Shown in pieces: positions 53,944 to 63,114 of a DNA stretch of 64,000 nt. The notes beneath the pieces were generated by a model. The model was not told the origin of the DNA, did no database searches, and saw only the letters and a list, made by a program, of their open reading frames with translations. Every line of letters starts with the position of its first letter. Position 1 is the stretch's first letter. The DNA lies in the NCBI RefSeq assembly GCF_000422725.1, contig NZ_KE383910.1, positions 260,388 through 324,387 on the forward strand. The letters run 5' to 3'. The DNA is from Flavobacterium subsaxonicum WB 4.1-42 = DSM 21790 (GTDB taxonomy: Bacteria; Bacteroidota; Bacteroidia; Flavobacteriales; Flavobacteriaceae). The translations under genes were made by a program, and so were the position numbers.

Positions 53944-53951
53944 CAAAGTTA
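53944..53951 (-). promoter_or_regulatory. -7 promoter element of kup
   Basis: Minus-strand TAACTTTG, 20 bases before the ATG at 53923. The nearest TTG is closer than usual. Confidence 0.45.
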
Positions 53952-54119
53952 CAAGATTTTAAATCAATAGCCATTGTTAGTGCCTAATATTTACTTTATA
54001 ACGAAAATGCAGGTTTCGTACGCCTATGTTGCTGTTTATTATCTAAATTATAATGTTTGTTAGCAACTTATAGGCTTTTTGACTATAATGCAGTAGGCCT
54101 GCATACTACCCTAAATTTT

Positions 54120-54971
54120 TTAAGGCTTAGTTACCAGCTTTTTATTGCTGCGCGACCACTCGCTCCACGAACCTACGTACAATTTTGGCAGGGGTAGCCC
54201 GGCATAGTCCATAGCCAAAATGGTGTGGCAGGCCGTAACGCCAGAGCCGCAATGTACTATTGCCTTAGCGGGTGCTGTACCCGCTAAGGCAGTTATGTAT
54301 TTATCTTTTAAGGCTGTAGCCGATAAAAACAAACCGTTATCATCTAAATTGGTGGAAAACGGAATATTTACTGCCCCTGGAATGTGCCCGGCTATAAGGT
54401 CGATAGGCTCGGTAAGGCCGTTGTAGCGGTCGGCATCCCTAACGTCTATAACCATGTGGTTTATATCTGCGGCAGCGGCCTCTACTTCGTCAATCGTGGC
54501 AGTAGGCAGTTGCCAGTGTGTAAAAGGGTAGGGGCTTGTGGGCTGAGGCTGCTCTGTACCGCTGCTTACAGGAAACCCAGCCTCAACCGCCGCCTGAAAA
54601 CCGCCGTTTAGCACCTGCACATTGGTGTGCCCTGCTGCCCTGAGCATCCACCAAAAGCGGGCCGCTGCGTTGGCACCATTCTTATCATCGTAAACTACTA
54701 CATGGCTTTGTGCCGAAATGCCCAGTTGGCCTAATACTTGTGCAAACTGCCCGGGTAACGGCAACGGGTGCCTGCCGCCGTTACCTGCATTGGCCGGAAC
54801 GTTGGCAAGCTGGGTGTTGAGGTTTACATACAGCGCGCCGGCAAGGTGTTGCTTGGCGTAATTTTCTGGAGCGTTGGGTCCGGCACTGGCATCTATCAAT
54901 ATAATTGCTGCGGAAGCAGTTATAAGTTCTTCGGGCTGGATGATGGGGGAGGGAATCTTATTGAAATTCAT
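54120..54971 (-). CDS. Sulfurtransferase (rhodanese / 3-mercaptopyruvate type)
   Basis: 283 residues with two rhodanese domains; the second carries the active-site Cys241 in HCGSGVTACHT, the CG[S/T]GVT loop associated with 3-mercaptopyruvate specificity. SLAALDGGFQAAVEAGFPV-like NGGFQAAVEAGFPV and HIPGAVNIPFSTNL are family motifs. A cytoplasmic enzyme moving sulfane sulfur to thiols or cyanide. It is divergent from the small membrane protein gene at 55014. Confidence 0.92.
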   Translation of the reverse strand: MNFNKIPSPIIQPEELITASAAIILIDASAGPNAPENYAKQHLAGALYVNLNTQLANVPANAGNGGRHPLPLPGQFAQVLGQLGISAQSHVVVYDDKNGANAAARFWWMLRAAGHTNVQVLNGGFQAAVEAGFPVSSGTEQPQPTSPYPFTHWQLPTATIDEVEAAAADINHMVIDVRDADRYNGLTEPIDLIAGHIPGAVNIPFSTNLDDNGLFLSATALKDKYITALAGTAPAKAIVHCGSGVTACHTILAMDYAGLPLPKLYVGSWSEWSRSNKKLVTKP

Positions 54972-54992
54972 TTTTTAGTACTATGTTAAATC

Positions 54993-55000
54993 TATATTTG
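54993..55000 (+). promoter_or_regulatory. -7 promoter element of the 55014 gene
   Basis: TATATTTG 13 bases before the ATG at 55014; no TTG at the standard distance. Confidence 0.5.
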
Positions 55001-55013
55001 CAAAAAAAATTAA

Positions 55014-55367
55014 ATGGAAATATCTTCGAATCTAAATTACATAAAATCATCTAACCTTATTTTTATATCGACTGCACTGGGACTGATCAACGCGATACTT
55101 TCTCAGGATATATTTTCATCGGCATTTGTGATATGTATTGAGATTCTTACTTTAGGAATATTGATAGGTATTGGGATACTTGTAAGAATGGGTAAAGAGT
55201 GGATAAAATATGTATTATTGTTTTTATTCCTGTTTGGCTTGCTGGGTTTACCGGCAACTATTGCTTACCTTAAAGAATATCCATTAAATGGAATTATAAC
55301 TGTCATTGTTAGCTTATTTCAAATTTGGTCATTAATACTATTGTTTATAAAACCAAAAACAGTTTAA
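55014..55367 (+). CDS. Small four-helix membrane protein, unknown
   Basis: 117 residues, about four hydrophobic helices (15-33, 38-58, 64-83, 92-113). Not recognised. The AT-rich composition resembles the accessory genes. It has its own promoter element and runs toward the remnant at 55396. Confidence 0.6.
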   Translation: MEISSNLNYIKSSNLIFISTALGLINAILSQDIFSSAFVICIEILTLGILIGIGILVRMGKEWIKYVLLFLFLFGLLGLPATIAYLKEYPLNGIITVIVSLFQIWSLILLFIKPKTV

Positions 55368-55395
55368 ATAAAAGCTCAATTTAACAACCTCGATT

Positions 55396-55485
55396 TTACA
55401 TCTCAGTCAATATCTTTTTGGACTCTGTGGCATTACCTAACAGCGTGGCAGACTTTTGTATTTCTGAGTTGCTGGTAACGTAGTA
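55396..55485 (-). pseudogene. Duplicated 3' end of the S41 protease gene
   Basis: 90 bases align without gaps to 56047-56136, the last 30 codons of the S41 protease gene, with 12 differences (87% identical). The reading frame and stop are kept; the encoded tails differ at four of 29 residues. No start codon or body precedes it. It is a displaced or extra 3' end, with the orphan gene at 55503-56000 lying between the two copies. Confidence 0.88.
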
Positions 55486-55502
55486 GCAAGTGCCTATAGG
55501 AT

Positions 55503-56000
55503 TTAAATTGGTGTAAAATTGGTTGTTCTCCCGAAATATATTTCACCTGAATGATGAAAAAACAGCGCACAGCTTAAACTCTCATCTACAATTGTAAGGT
55601 CATCGCTGACTGAATAGTAAAAGCTGTCAAAATATTGGATAAATAGCTTCCAGGGTATCATTATAGCAGTTGTGGGCAGCCATGATAGGCAGACCTGATT
55701 ATCTAATGGAAGATCGCACTGGTAAAGCCAATTTTTGACATCCTTTTTATTATCAGCAGTAATCGTAATTTGCTCTATTGTTTCGAAATAATCTTTTTTA
55801 AACGGAATATCAGAGTGTAATCCTGATTTAGAAATATAATCCCATAAAAATTTTGAAACAACAGGATTTAAAGGCTTGATCAGCCTGAGATCCTTCTCGG
55901 GTAGCTTATCGTATTTTTCATCGTCAAATCGCCAGTTTAACTCAAAATCCTCCATTGGCATGGTATTACTTGCTAATTCGTTAAAATCGTAAATCTTCAT
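55503..56000 (-). CDS. Orphan protein of unknown function
   Basis: 165 residues, not recognised. No signal peptide or membrane helix, so probably cytoplasmic. It is rich in Trp, Tyr and Phe (SWLPTTAIMIPWKLFIQYFDSFYY, FFHHSGEIYFG); the pattern recalls small SMI1/KNR4-like or immunity-type proteins, but this is only an impression. The gene is more AT-rich than its neighbours and starts 46 bases after the S41 protease stop, beyond that gene's terminator. It lies between two copies of the S41 3' end, so it looks inserted. Confidence 0.65.
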   Translation of the reverse strand: MKIYDFNELASNTMPMEDFELNWRFDDEKYDKLPEKDLRLIKPLNPVVSKFLWDYISKSGLHSDIPFKKDYFETIEQITITADNKKDVKNWLYQCDLPLDNQVCLSWLPTTAIMIPWKLFIQYFDSFYYSVSDDLTIVDESLSCALFFHHSGEIYFGRTTNFTPI

Positions 56001-56013
56001 TGCATCCTTATAA

Positions 56014-56042
56014 AAAACCCCATCCGGTTACAGGATGGGGTT
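56014..56042 (-). terminator. Terminator of the S41 protease gene
   Basis: Minus-strand AACCCCATCC-TGTAACC-GGATGGGGTT followed by T residues. Confidence 0.85.
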
Positions 56043-56046
56043 GATA

Positions 56047-57687
56047 TTACTTCTTAGTCAATATCTTTTTATATTCTGTGGCGTTACCTAACAGGGTGGC
56101 CGATTTTTGTATCTCGGGGTTGCTGGTAACGTAGTACCTGTAAAGGCCTTCTTTGTACTGGTAGCGTTTTATAAGCTCATCGGTAAGCAGTTGCTTTATT
56201 TCCTGCTTGTGGGCGGTAAGCTCTTTTTCTTCGCTGCGCTGCAGGGCGGTAAGCAGCTGTTGGTACTCGGTGGCAATGCTGGCATCAACCTTTTCTTTTT
56301 TGGCTACTACCAGGGTTTCTTTAAGGGCTTTTTCGGTCTCGGTATCAAACTCGAATTTCTCTTTTTTAAGGTAGGCTTTAAAAGCCTCAAAGTCGGCATC
56401 GCTAACCGTTGGGGTCTTGGTGCCTAAATTCGGGTTTTTATAGTAATACTCTGTAGCGTAGTTAAAAATACCATCTTTGCGCACAAGGGCATCGGCAATG
56501 GCACTTTGTTTAGATTCTTCCAGCTCTACATCGGGCAAGATACCGCCACCATCGTACACGGTACGGCCGGCACGGGTTTTAAAGGCGTTGTAGTTGGCTT
56601 TGTCTATACGTATGGCTTTGCCGTCGGCATCTTTATGGGTATAATCCAGCGCCTGGATACCACGGCCGCTTGGGGTGTAATAGCGCGATATGGTAACTTT
56701 TACCTGTGTGCCATAGGTTAGGTCTAACGGGCGCTGCACAAGCCCCTTGCCAAAGCTCCTGCTGCCCACAATAACGGCACGGTCCAGATCCTGAAGGGCC
56801 CCGGAAACAATTTCTGACGCCGAGGCGCTCTTGCCGTCTACCAGTACCACTAACGGAATCTCGGTATCTACCGGCGCTTTAGTGGTTTTGTAGGTGTTGT
56901 TGTATTTTTCGTTCTTGGATTTTGTGGTAACAATAATTTCGCCCTGCGGAATAAACAGGTTGCAGATGTTTACGGCCTCGTTTAGCAGCCCGCCCGGGTT
57001 GCCCCTTAAATCCAGTATAATGTTTTTAGCGCCCTGGCCTTTAAGGTCTAATAAGGCAGCTTTGGTTTCGGCGGAAGCCTTACCGTTAAACTGCGACAGT
57101 ACAATATAGCCGGTTTCTTTGCCTACCAGGCCAAAATACGGCACGGCCTTAACGTCTACCTCGCTTAAAACAAGGTCTGTAGTATAGGGCTTGCCCTGGC
57201 GCAGGTATTTTATGGCAATTTTAGTGTTTTTAGACCCCTTAAGCAGCTCGCTGGCATCTTCTTTAAAGTCGGCCAGTTTAATATCGCCAATTTCAATAAT
57301 CTCGTCGCCGGCTTTAAGGCCCGCTTTATCGGCAGGGTAATCTTTATACTGCTCTTTAATAATCAGCTTGCCCTCTTTACGGGTAATAAGCGCACCAATG
57401 CCGGTGTACTCTCCGGTGTTGTTAATTTTAAATTTAGCTACATCGGCCTCGTTAAAATAATTGGTGTAGGGGTCCAGGTCGGCCAGCATGCTTTTAATGG
57501 CCTTATCCATAAGCTGCCCGGGGTTGGTTTCGTCTACATAATTGGTGTTAACGGTTTTAAACAGCGTGGTAAAAATTTCTATTTGCTTGGCGATCTCAAA
57601 AAAATCGTCTTTAAAGCTGGCCCCAACAAACAGAAACCCCACAGCAACAACCGGCAGCACATATTTTTTCTTTAGTTTATTAAGCAT
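56047..57687 (-). CDS. C-terminal processing protease, S41 family
   Basis: 546 residues. An N-terminal signal or anchor helix (about 10-26), a PDZ domain (about 90-175: TGIGALITRKEGKLIIKEQYKDYPADKAGLKAGDEI) and the S41 catalytic domain with nucleophile Ser289 in KSASASE and general base Lys314 in FGKGLVQ, the usual 25-residue spacing. LDLRGNPGGLL is the oxyanion-region signature. It cleaves or degrades proteins in the periplasm. The gene overlaps the DUF4349 gene by eight bases. Confidence 0.94.
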   Translation of the reverse strand: MLNKLKKKYVLPVVAVGFLFVGASFKDDFFEIAKQIEIFTTLFKTVNTNYVDETNPGQLMDKAIKSMLADLDPYTNYFNEADVAKFKINNTGEYTGIGALITRKEGKLIIKEQYKDYPADKAGLKAGDEIIEIGDIKLADFKEDASELLKGSKNTKIAIKYLRQGKPYTTDLVLSEVDVKAVPYFGLVGKETGYIVLSQFNGKASAETKAALLDLKGQGAKNIILDLRGNPGGLLNEAVNICNLFIPQGEIIVTTKSKNEKYNNTYKTTKAPVDTEIPLVVLVDGKSASASEIVSGALQDLDRAVIVGSRSFGKGLVQRPLDLTYGTQVKVTISRYYTPSGRGIQALDYTHKDADGKAIRIDKANYNAFKTRAGRTVYDGGGILPDVELEESKQSAIADALVRKDGIFNYATEYYYKNPNLGTKTPTVSDADFEAFKAYLKKEKFEFDTETEKALKETLVVAKKEKVDASIATEYQQLLTALQRSEEKELTAHKQEIKQLLTDELIKRYQYKEGLYRYYVTSNPEIQKSATLLGNATEYKKILTKK

Positions 57688-58537
57688 GGTTTTTTCTTTT
57701 CTTTATTTTTTTTCGGATGATGATAAACACAATTACGAAAATAAGGATAAATGGCCATATATTGAGCATACCCAAAAAGAAACTTGACAGCTCGTAAAAG
57801 CCGCTCTTAATAGCATTGCCCATTTTAGACCCGTACGATACCGTGGTGCCCGCGCCACTATCGGTACGTTTGTAAAATTCGAGCACAATGGTGCTCATGG
57901 CAACCTGGCTTTGCAGGTATTTTAAGTTGCCCTCGTTAGCTTCTATCTCTTCGCGTATTTTAGAGAGCTCGCCTTCTATCTCCAGCATTTCAGATACTTT
58001 GGTGGCCTTTTTTAGGAGTTCGAGGTAGCGGGCTTCGAGCACTTTCTTTGTTTTAAGGCGTGCTTCGGAGTCTACAAATTGTGCGGTAACATCCTGAGAT
58101 GAAATTTCTTTCCGGTCAAAAAACGTAACACCCTGGCTTATGGTGGCCACAAAATTTTCGAAAGCGGCCGATGGCACCCTGATGGTAATATTGCGCGATA
58201 AGGTATAGTTGTCTTTACTTTCTACATCGCTTAACACAAGGGCTTTGTATTTTGTAACGGCATCCTGAACCTTACGTGCGGTAGCGTTAATATCGGGCGT
58301 TTCGAAATTAAGGTTGGCATTTTTTATGATCTTAGACTGGTAGGTGCCATCCTGACCCGGAGGAGGTAGTGGCGAAGCATTATCATCGGCTTGCTGTGGC
58401 GGTGCATTTTGTATTTCAGATGCCGGCATTTCTTTAAACTCGGCAACAGAAGCAGCCCTTACGGTATTGTCAGATTCGCTTTTTTGGCACGCCGTAAGCG
58501 CGAGCAGCAGCATTAGGGTATAAATGGTGATTTTCAT
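57680..58537 (-). CDS. DUF4349 lipoprotein
   Basis: About 285 residues from the ATG at 58537 (ITIYTLMLLLALTAC, a lipobox with Cys near 17); the longer frame to 58573 adds residues before the signal and is unlikely. DUF4349 features: SKIIKNANLNFETPDI, a central coiled coil (EMLEIEGELSKIREEIEANEGNLKYLQSQ) and a C-terminal membrane helix with a basic tail (residues 255-285). The family is linked to envelope quality control in some bacteria; the function is unknown. It is translationally coupled to the S41 gene. Confidence 0.85.
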   Translation of the reverse strand: MKITIYTLMLLLALTACQKSESDNTVRAASVAEFKEMPASEIQNAPPQQADDNASPLPPPGQDGTYQSKIIKNANLNFETPDINATARKVQDAVTKYKALVLSDVESKDNYTLSRNITIRVPSAAFENFVATISQGVTFFDRKEISSQDVTAQFVDSEARLKTKKVLEARYLELLKKATKVSEMLEIEGELSKIREEIEANEGNLKYLQSQVAMSTIVLEFYKRTDSGAGTTVSYGSKMGNAIKSGFYELSSFFLGMLNIWPFILIFVIVFIIIRKKIKKRKNHA

Positions 58538-58607
58538 GGTGGTTGGTTGATTTAAACCTACAACGCAAAACACCTTGTACTTAGTACAATGCTTTTAATA
58601 TAGTGGT

Positions 58608-58991
58608 TTACAGGCCTTCCTGCACTAAAAATTTCTCGAAGATCTGGATGGTCTTGGTGTTGATGTCTTCGTAACTAAGCCTGTCTTTGGTTTGGTACAA
58701 AAACATAATGGAGTAGGGCTTATCGAGCTTATCTAACAGCAAATGCTTATTAAGGCGGTAGGTTTCGCGCAAAACGCGTTTAAAGTAATTACGGTCGGTA
58801 GCGCGCTTAAAGTGCTTTTTAGAGACCGATATGCCCATCTGGAGCATGCCTTCCTGCGGCTCTGGCGCCGGAATGTACACCAAACGCAACGGGTACTTGG
58901 ATACCGATTTGCCTTCGGTAAATAAAAGGCCTATTGTAGTGCGGCTTTTTAGTTTTTCTTGTTTGGGGTAGGTAAAGCTTTTTTGATCCAT
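58608..58991 (-). CDS. rnpA: Ribonuclease P protein component
   Basis: 127 residues. EKLKSRTTIGLLFTEGKSVSKYPLRLVY and the RNR motif RATDRNYFKRVLRETYRL are diagnostic. With the RNase P RNA it matures tRNA 5' ends. Neither rpmH nor yidD is adjacent. A -7 element lies five bases before the ATG, so the mRNA is probably leaderless. The product enters translation early, in keeping with a short basic protein. Confidence 0.93.
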   Translation of the reverse strand: MDQKSFTYPKQEKLKSRTTIGLLFTEGKSVSKYPLRLVYIPAPEPQEGMLQMGISVSKKHFKRATDRNYFKRVLRETYRLNKHLLLDKLDKPYSIMFLYQTKDRLSYEDINTKTIQIFEKFLVQEGL

Positions 58992-58996
58992 TGGTG

Positions 58997-59004
58997 CAAA
59001 GGTA
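58997..59004 (-). promoter_or_regulatory. -7 promoter element touching the rnpA start
   Basis: Minus-strand TACCTTTG, then CACCA and ATG. Confidence 0.5.
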
Positions 59005-59052
59005 CAGGTTTTTTTTGATTCGATTTTTTGTAGGAGGGGAGGATCTAATTAA

Positions 59053-59255
59053 GCTATACCACAGAGATGCACAGAGGGATCTCAGAGATGCACGGAGGAT
59101 AATATTATTTGCTGCGTTTGAATAAGAACTCAGAGTTATCCTGCCAAAGGCAGGATTGAAAACGCTCTGCGACCTATTACCTACAGAGGTTTTAAGATAA
59201 TTCTAAAAATCTTTGTGTATCTCTGAGATCCCTCTGTGCATCTCTGTGGTATAGC
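59053..59255. repeat. 41-bp inverted repeat element upstream of rnpA
   Basis: 59053-59093 and 59215-59255 are inverted copies with one difference in 41 bases, starting GCTATACCACAGAGATGCAC. The 121 bases between contain a smaller hairpin ATCCTGCC/GGCAGGAT (59137-59155). No coding potential. It fills most of the 360-base gap between the HmuY gene and rnpA. Confidence 0.9.
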
Positions 59256-59351
59256 ATCTCATTAACGCTAAATCTAAAACAAAAAAAATCCCGGCAGTTA
59301 GTACACACACAAACCGCCGGGACAAATAAAACAAAAACTAACTTACAAAAA

Positions 59352-60758
59352 CTATTGCAACAGGGCATACTGAAATGCAGGATTGCCCCTGTCGCCTGCC
59401 TGGCTTAGCATTGCGGTAAACCTAAGTTTATACACATTGCCTGCCGGGTCTTGTATTATATAAAACCTATCAGAATATAATTCGAGTGGGGTAACGTTAC
59501 GCCAGTTGGCACCTATAGCCCTGTGGTCTTGCGGAACATCGGTTTTTAGGTTGTTGAGGTTTACATTGGCAAGCTTAAAGTTATCGTAGCTTACCTCTGA
59601 TGTTAGCACCTGGTATGACCTTGCGCCGCCTTTGGTATTGGTTATTACAAAATCTGAATAAAAATACGATCCTGCCGATACGCCCGGGGTAGTAAATACC
59701 TCGTTGGTAAAGGTGGTAAAGTTTAAATCCCACGCGGCTTTAACCGGCTCTGCCTGTACGGTTGCGCCGTTTATAAGGCTAAAGAAGGTAAAGTTATAGG
59801 CCGCATCTTTAGTAATGGTAACGGTATTGTGGGTTGTAGCGGCAATATCGGCATACTGTAGGGTATAGCCATCGCCGTTTCTAAGTATCCTTATTTTTTT
59901 CCAGCCTCTTTGGGTGCCGGCCACGTTTACAGACCCAGCCGCTGCCGGGATTGTTGGCACGCTATAGCCCATGTTTACAATGTATACTTTGTTATCGGCT
60001 TCGTTAGCGCTAACTTCTGCAATAGCAGTGTTGGTAATAAATCCGTTAGGGTTGTCTACATACGCTAAGTTAGCAGGGTCAAATGTCCCGATAGCTACTG
60101 TTGCATCGCTGGTTTGCGGCGTATCTATATTGGTAGTATTAAGTTGTTTTACTGCCATGGCTACAGAGCCGTTTATGGCTACCCTAAAATCGGCGCCGCT
60201 GTAAAAGCCAAGATCCCACGCGGTTCTTGTAGCCGATACGTATTTGCCGGTGCTTAAATCAAAATACACCTGGTTGGGCTGGTTAGAGCCTCCTACACCC
60301 GGTGATGCTGGGCCACCTAACGATGGCATTTCGTTAAAGTTAAGCTGAACCGACGGGTTGCCCGTAATTTCTATGCCCGATACTGATATTTGCTCTATGG
60401 TAAACACTACATTTTTTACCTCGCCTTCCATAGCATCGGTAAGCTTTGTAAAGTTGAATTGTATTTGCTTTGCTCCGGCCTCGAACGGTAGTGTAAGCTG
60501 GCCGTTAGCTGCCGTAACATCGGTACTAAAATCGGTACCATACGTAAGGTCGATTGCCGTATAGCTAACGGTTACAAAGCCGCTTGCCGTTACCTCGCCG
60601 TTAAAAAGCAGGGTAACCGGTGTTACAGCATCGGTAAGGTTAACCGACTCTATTGCGAAAGATACACCCTGGCGTACCGGTAGGGTATCTTCGTCGTCAT
60701 TACAGGCAGTTACTAAAACCGCCGATAGTGCCAAGAATAGAAAAAGTATTTTTTTCAT
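59352..60758 (-). CDS. HmuY family haem-binding lipoprotein with extra N-terminal domain
   Basis: 468 residues. A lipobox signal (LVTAC, Cys19) is followed by a beta-sandwich of about 120 residues (SLTDAVTPVTLLFNGEVTASG ... GTDFSTDVTAANGQLTLPFEAGAKQ), a Calx-beta-like domain, and then the HmuY domain from about 170 (NQVYFDLSTGKYVSATRTAWDLGFYS). HmuY takes haem from host or environmental proteins and hands it to a TonB receptor. The receptor gene lies 12 bases upstream, so they form one operon. The extra domain is not in the usual 220-residue HmuY. Confidence 0.87.
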   Translation of the reverse strand: MKKILFLFLALSAVLVTACNDDEDTLPVRQGVSFAIESVNLTDAVTPVTLLFNGEVTASGFVTVSYTAIDLTYGTDFSTDVTAANGQLTLPFEAGAKQIQFNFTKLTDAMEGEVKNVVFTIEQISVSGIEITGNPSVQLNFNEMPSLGGPASPGVGGSNQPNQVYFDLSTGKYVSATRTAWDLGFYSGADFRVAINGSVAMAVKQLNTTNIDTPQTSDATVAIGTFDPANLAYVDNPNGFITNTAIAEVSANEADNKVYIVNMGYSVPTIPAAAGSVNVAGTQRGWKKIRILRNGDGYTLQYADIAATTHNTVTITKDAAYNFTFFSLINGATVQAEPVKAAWDLNFTTFTNEVFTTPGVSAGSYFYSDFVITNTKGGARSYQVLTSEVSYDNFKLANVNLNNLKTDVPQDHRAIGANWRNVTPLELYSDRFYIIQDPAGNVYKLRFTAMLSQAGDRGNPAFQYALLQ

Positions 60759-60770
60759 TGCTAAGTAACG

Positions 60771-62933
60771 TTACAGGTTAATGTTATAAGCCAGTTTTAA
60801 AAAGTATGAGCGCCCGTAAGCCGTTGGCAGATCGGTAGTGCCGCCGCCGTGGCCTAAAGTGCCGCCTTGTGCAATAGAGCTGCGCACGTTGGTAACATCT
60901 AAAAGGTTGCGCGAGCCCAGGGTAACATCTAAACGGTCTTTAAAGAACGATTTGCGGATTGAGGCGTTTAGCCATCCGAAAGAATCGATTCTTGATATGC
61001 CAAATACCTCGTTTCCGTCGGCATCGGTGGTTTGTACCAGTTGCTGCTGCCTGCCGTTTAGCTTGTAGTATACTGAGAAATCAGTATCCCACTTAGGCAG
61101 GTTGTAGTTAAGGCTACCATTTAGCTGTAAGCCCCACAGGTAAGCATCGTCTGACTGTACAGACCCCGTAGTAAGTTTTTGCGATGTGCCTATTATGGCA
61201 GCACCTGCCTTTAGCGTAAAGCTTTTGTAGGCAAACTCGTGGCTGGTATTAAAATTCCACACCCTGTATTTATCTACATTGGTGTATTTGTATTGTAGCG
61301 GTGCAAAGTTTATTTGTATAAGCTCTATCCTGTCTACCACGTCAAGGTAGGTAACCATTATGTTGTTGGATAGCTTTAGGCCCGATGCAAAAGCAGTAGT
61401 TTTTTTAATGTTGAAATCTACCGATGTACTGTTCTCCGGCGTTAAATCCGGGTTACCCCTTACATCGTGGTTAGAATCTACCAGGTACGTGTACAACTCT
61501 TCGAAGTTGGGTGTACGGTACGATTTACCTAACGATGTACGCGCCTCTATGCCGTGGTTTAATAAATAACGAAGGCCTACAGATGCTGCATACTGGTCTT
61601 TAAACATGCTTTGTGCCGAGTAGCGCAAGCCGCCACGGGTAGAAAAACGATCGGTAATGGCAATTTCTGCTGCCGTGTACACATCATAATTGCTTATGGT
61701 TGCTTTTTTATCTACATCGCCGTTGTTCTCATCCCTGAAAATTCCGGTCTTGGCCGATGCAAAACCTTTTTCGCTCACTAATTCGTAACCTACCTGAAGG
61801 TTGTATTTTTTGTTGTTTAAAATGTTGCTTAAACTACCGGTAGAATATAAAACCTCGGTAGACTGGTACGTAAGCTTTTCGTTCTCGGCTTCGCGGCGCT
61901 CTTCGATAAAGTATTTAAAATCTTCGAAGTCGCGGCTTTGCTTTTGGTACGATGCCGATATGTTATACGCCAGGTTGTTTTTAAACACGTGGCCCGATGA
62001 GTTTAGGTGGTGGTAAAACCTTTCGGTTTTGTAACGCCTGTCGTTACCATACGGGATATCCCAAAATGGGTAATTGTCCTGTATGCTGACAATGGGGTTG
62101 TAATAGTCTATGTTTTCCTGAAAATAATCGAACTTATAAAAAACGCGTGTGCGGTTTTTTTTGTAGCTAATCATGGCGTTGCCCACGTACTGCTCTTTAG
62201 GCAGCCAGCTGTAGCCCCTTTGCTGCTGAATATCATCCGGGCTTAGGGTAAAGTTTTGCCCGCCCCTGCGGTCCTGAAAGCCTGCAAAATCGTTACGGTT
62301 ACCGCCAAGCGATACAAACCAGTTTTCTGACAGGTTGTGCGATACTTTAAGCGATTGTATGTGGCGGCCTTCGTCTGAAGCCGAATATTCGCTGCCCACG
62401 GTTTCTTCCTGCGCTACGGCGCTTATTTCCCACTTATGGGCTGCTGATTTTTTTGTAATGATGTTGATGATACCCGATACGGCGTTGGCACCGTGGGTTA
62501 CACCCATAGAGCCTTCTATAATTTCTATTTGCTCTATATCGTCGAGGTTTATCTGGGTAAGGTCTATATTATTGCCCAGTCCGCTGTCGCTAACAAGGGG
62601 CACGTTGTCTACCAGTACTTTAAGGTATTGCCCATCGAGCCCAAACATAGATATGGTAGAGCGGCCCTGGCCGGTATCCGGCGTAACGTTTATATTAAGG
62701 TAAAAGTTCATAACATCGGCCAGGTTGTTGGCAGCCTGGTTCTCTATGTCTTTACGGGTAATTACTTTTACGTTAAAAACCGATTTGCGAATAGACTGCG
62801 GTTCTGGCTGGCCGGTAACCACTACCTCATCTAACTGTTTGGTGTGCACAGAATCGGTTACGGTTTGCTGCGCCATGGCAGAAAGGCTGAATAACGAAAG
62901 AACAGATATAAACGCTTTTATAGGGGTATGCAT
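60771..62933 (-). CDS. TonB-dependent haem receptor (HmuR-like)
   Basis: 720 residues: signal peptide (to about 22), TonB box and plug (about 30-150, LDEVVVTGQPEPQSIRKS ... NIDLTQINLDDIEQIEIIEGSMGVTHGANAVSGIINIITKK) and a 22-strand barrel ending in YFLKLAYNINL. As the neighbour of an HmuY lipoprotein it most likely imports haem or iron complexes across the outer membrane. A consensus promoter lies upstream and an inverted CTAAC/GTTAG motif next to the start, a possible regulator site. Confidence 0.9.
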   Translation of the reverse strand: MHTPIKAFISVLSLFSLSAMAQQTVTDSVHTKQLDEVVVTGQPEPQSIRKSVFNVKVITRKDIENQAANNLADVMNFYLNINVTPDTGQGRSTISMFGLDGQYLKVLVDNVPLVSDSGLGNNIDLTQINLDDIEQIEIIEGSMGVTHGANAVSGIINIITKKSAAHKWEISAVAQEETVGSEYSASDEGRHIQSLKVSHNLSENWFVSLGGNRNDFAGFQDRRGGQNFTLSPDDIQQQRGYSWLPKEQYVGNAMISYKKNRTRVFYKFDYFQENIDYYNPIVSIQDNYPFWDIPYGNDRRYKTERFYHHLNSSGHVFKNNLAYNISASYQKQSRDFEDFKYFIEERREAENEKLTYQSTEVLYSTGSLSNILNNKKYNLQVGYELVSEKGFASAKTGIFRDENNGDVDKKATISNYDVYTAAEIAITDRFSTRGGLRYSAQSMFKDQYAASVGLRYLLNHGIEARTSLGKSYRTPNFEELYTYLVDSNHDVRGNPDLTPENSTSVDFNIKKTTAFASGLKLSNNIMVTYLDVVDRIELIQINFAPLQYKYTNVDKYRVWNFNTSHEFAYKSFTLKAGAAIIGTSQKLTTGSVQSDDAYLWGLQLNGSLNYNLPKWDTDFSVYYKLNGRQQQLVQTTDADGNEVFGISRIDSFGWLNASIRKSFFKDRLDVTLGSRNLLDVTNVRSSIAQGGTLGHGGGTTDLPTAYGRSYFLKLAYNINL

Positions 62934-62967
62934 TACTAACTTTAGTTAGATTAATTCTAAACAGCTG

Positions 62968-62998
62968 CAAAGCTAAGCCCCCTGTTTTAGATATGCAA
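62968..62998 (-). promoter_or_regulatory. Promoter of the haem-uptake operon
   Basis: Minus-strand TTG (62996-62998), 20 bases, TAGCTTTG (62968-62975). The transcript leader of about 28 bases includes CTAACTAAAGTTAG, a small palindrome that could bind an iron- or haem-responsive repressor. Confidence 0.7.
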
Positions 62999-63114
62999 AT
63001 TATTTTTATTAATTCTAAATAACATTACCTTACATATATCATAGATTATCTTACCAATTGTATTTAACAGTAATTGGCTTTACGGTTAAGATACAACTGT
63101 GTGCTAAAACAAAA

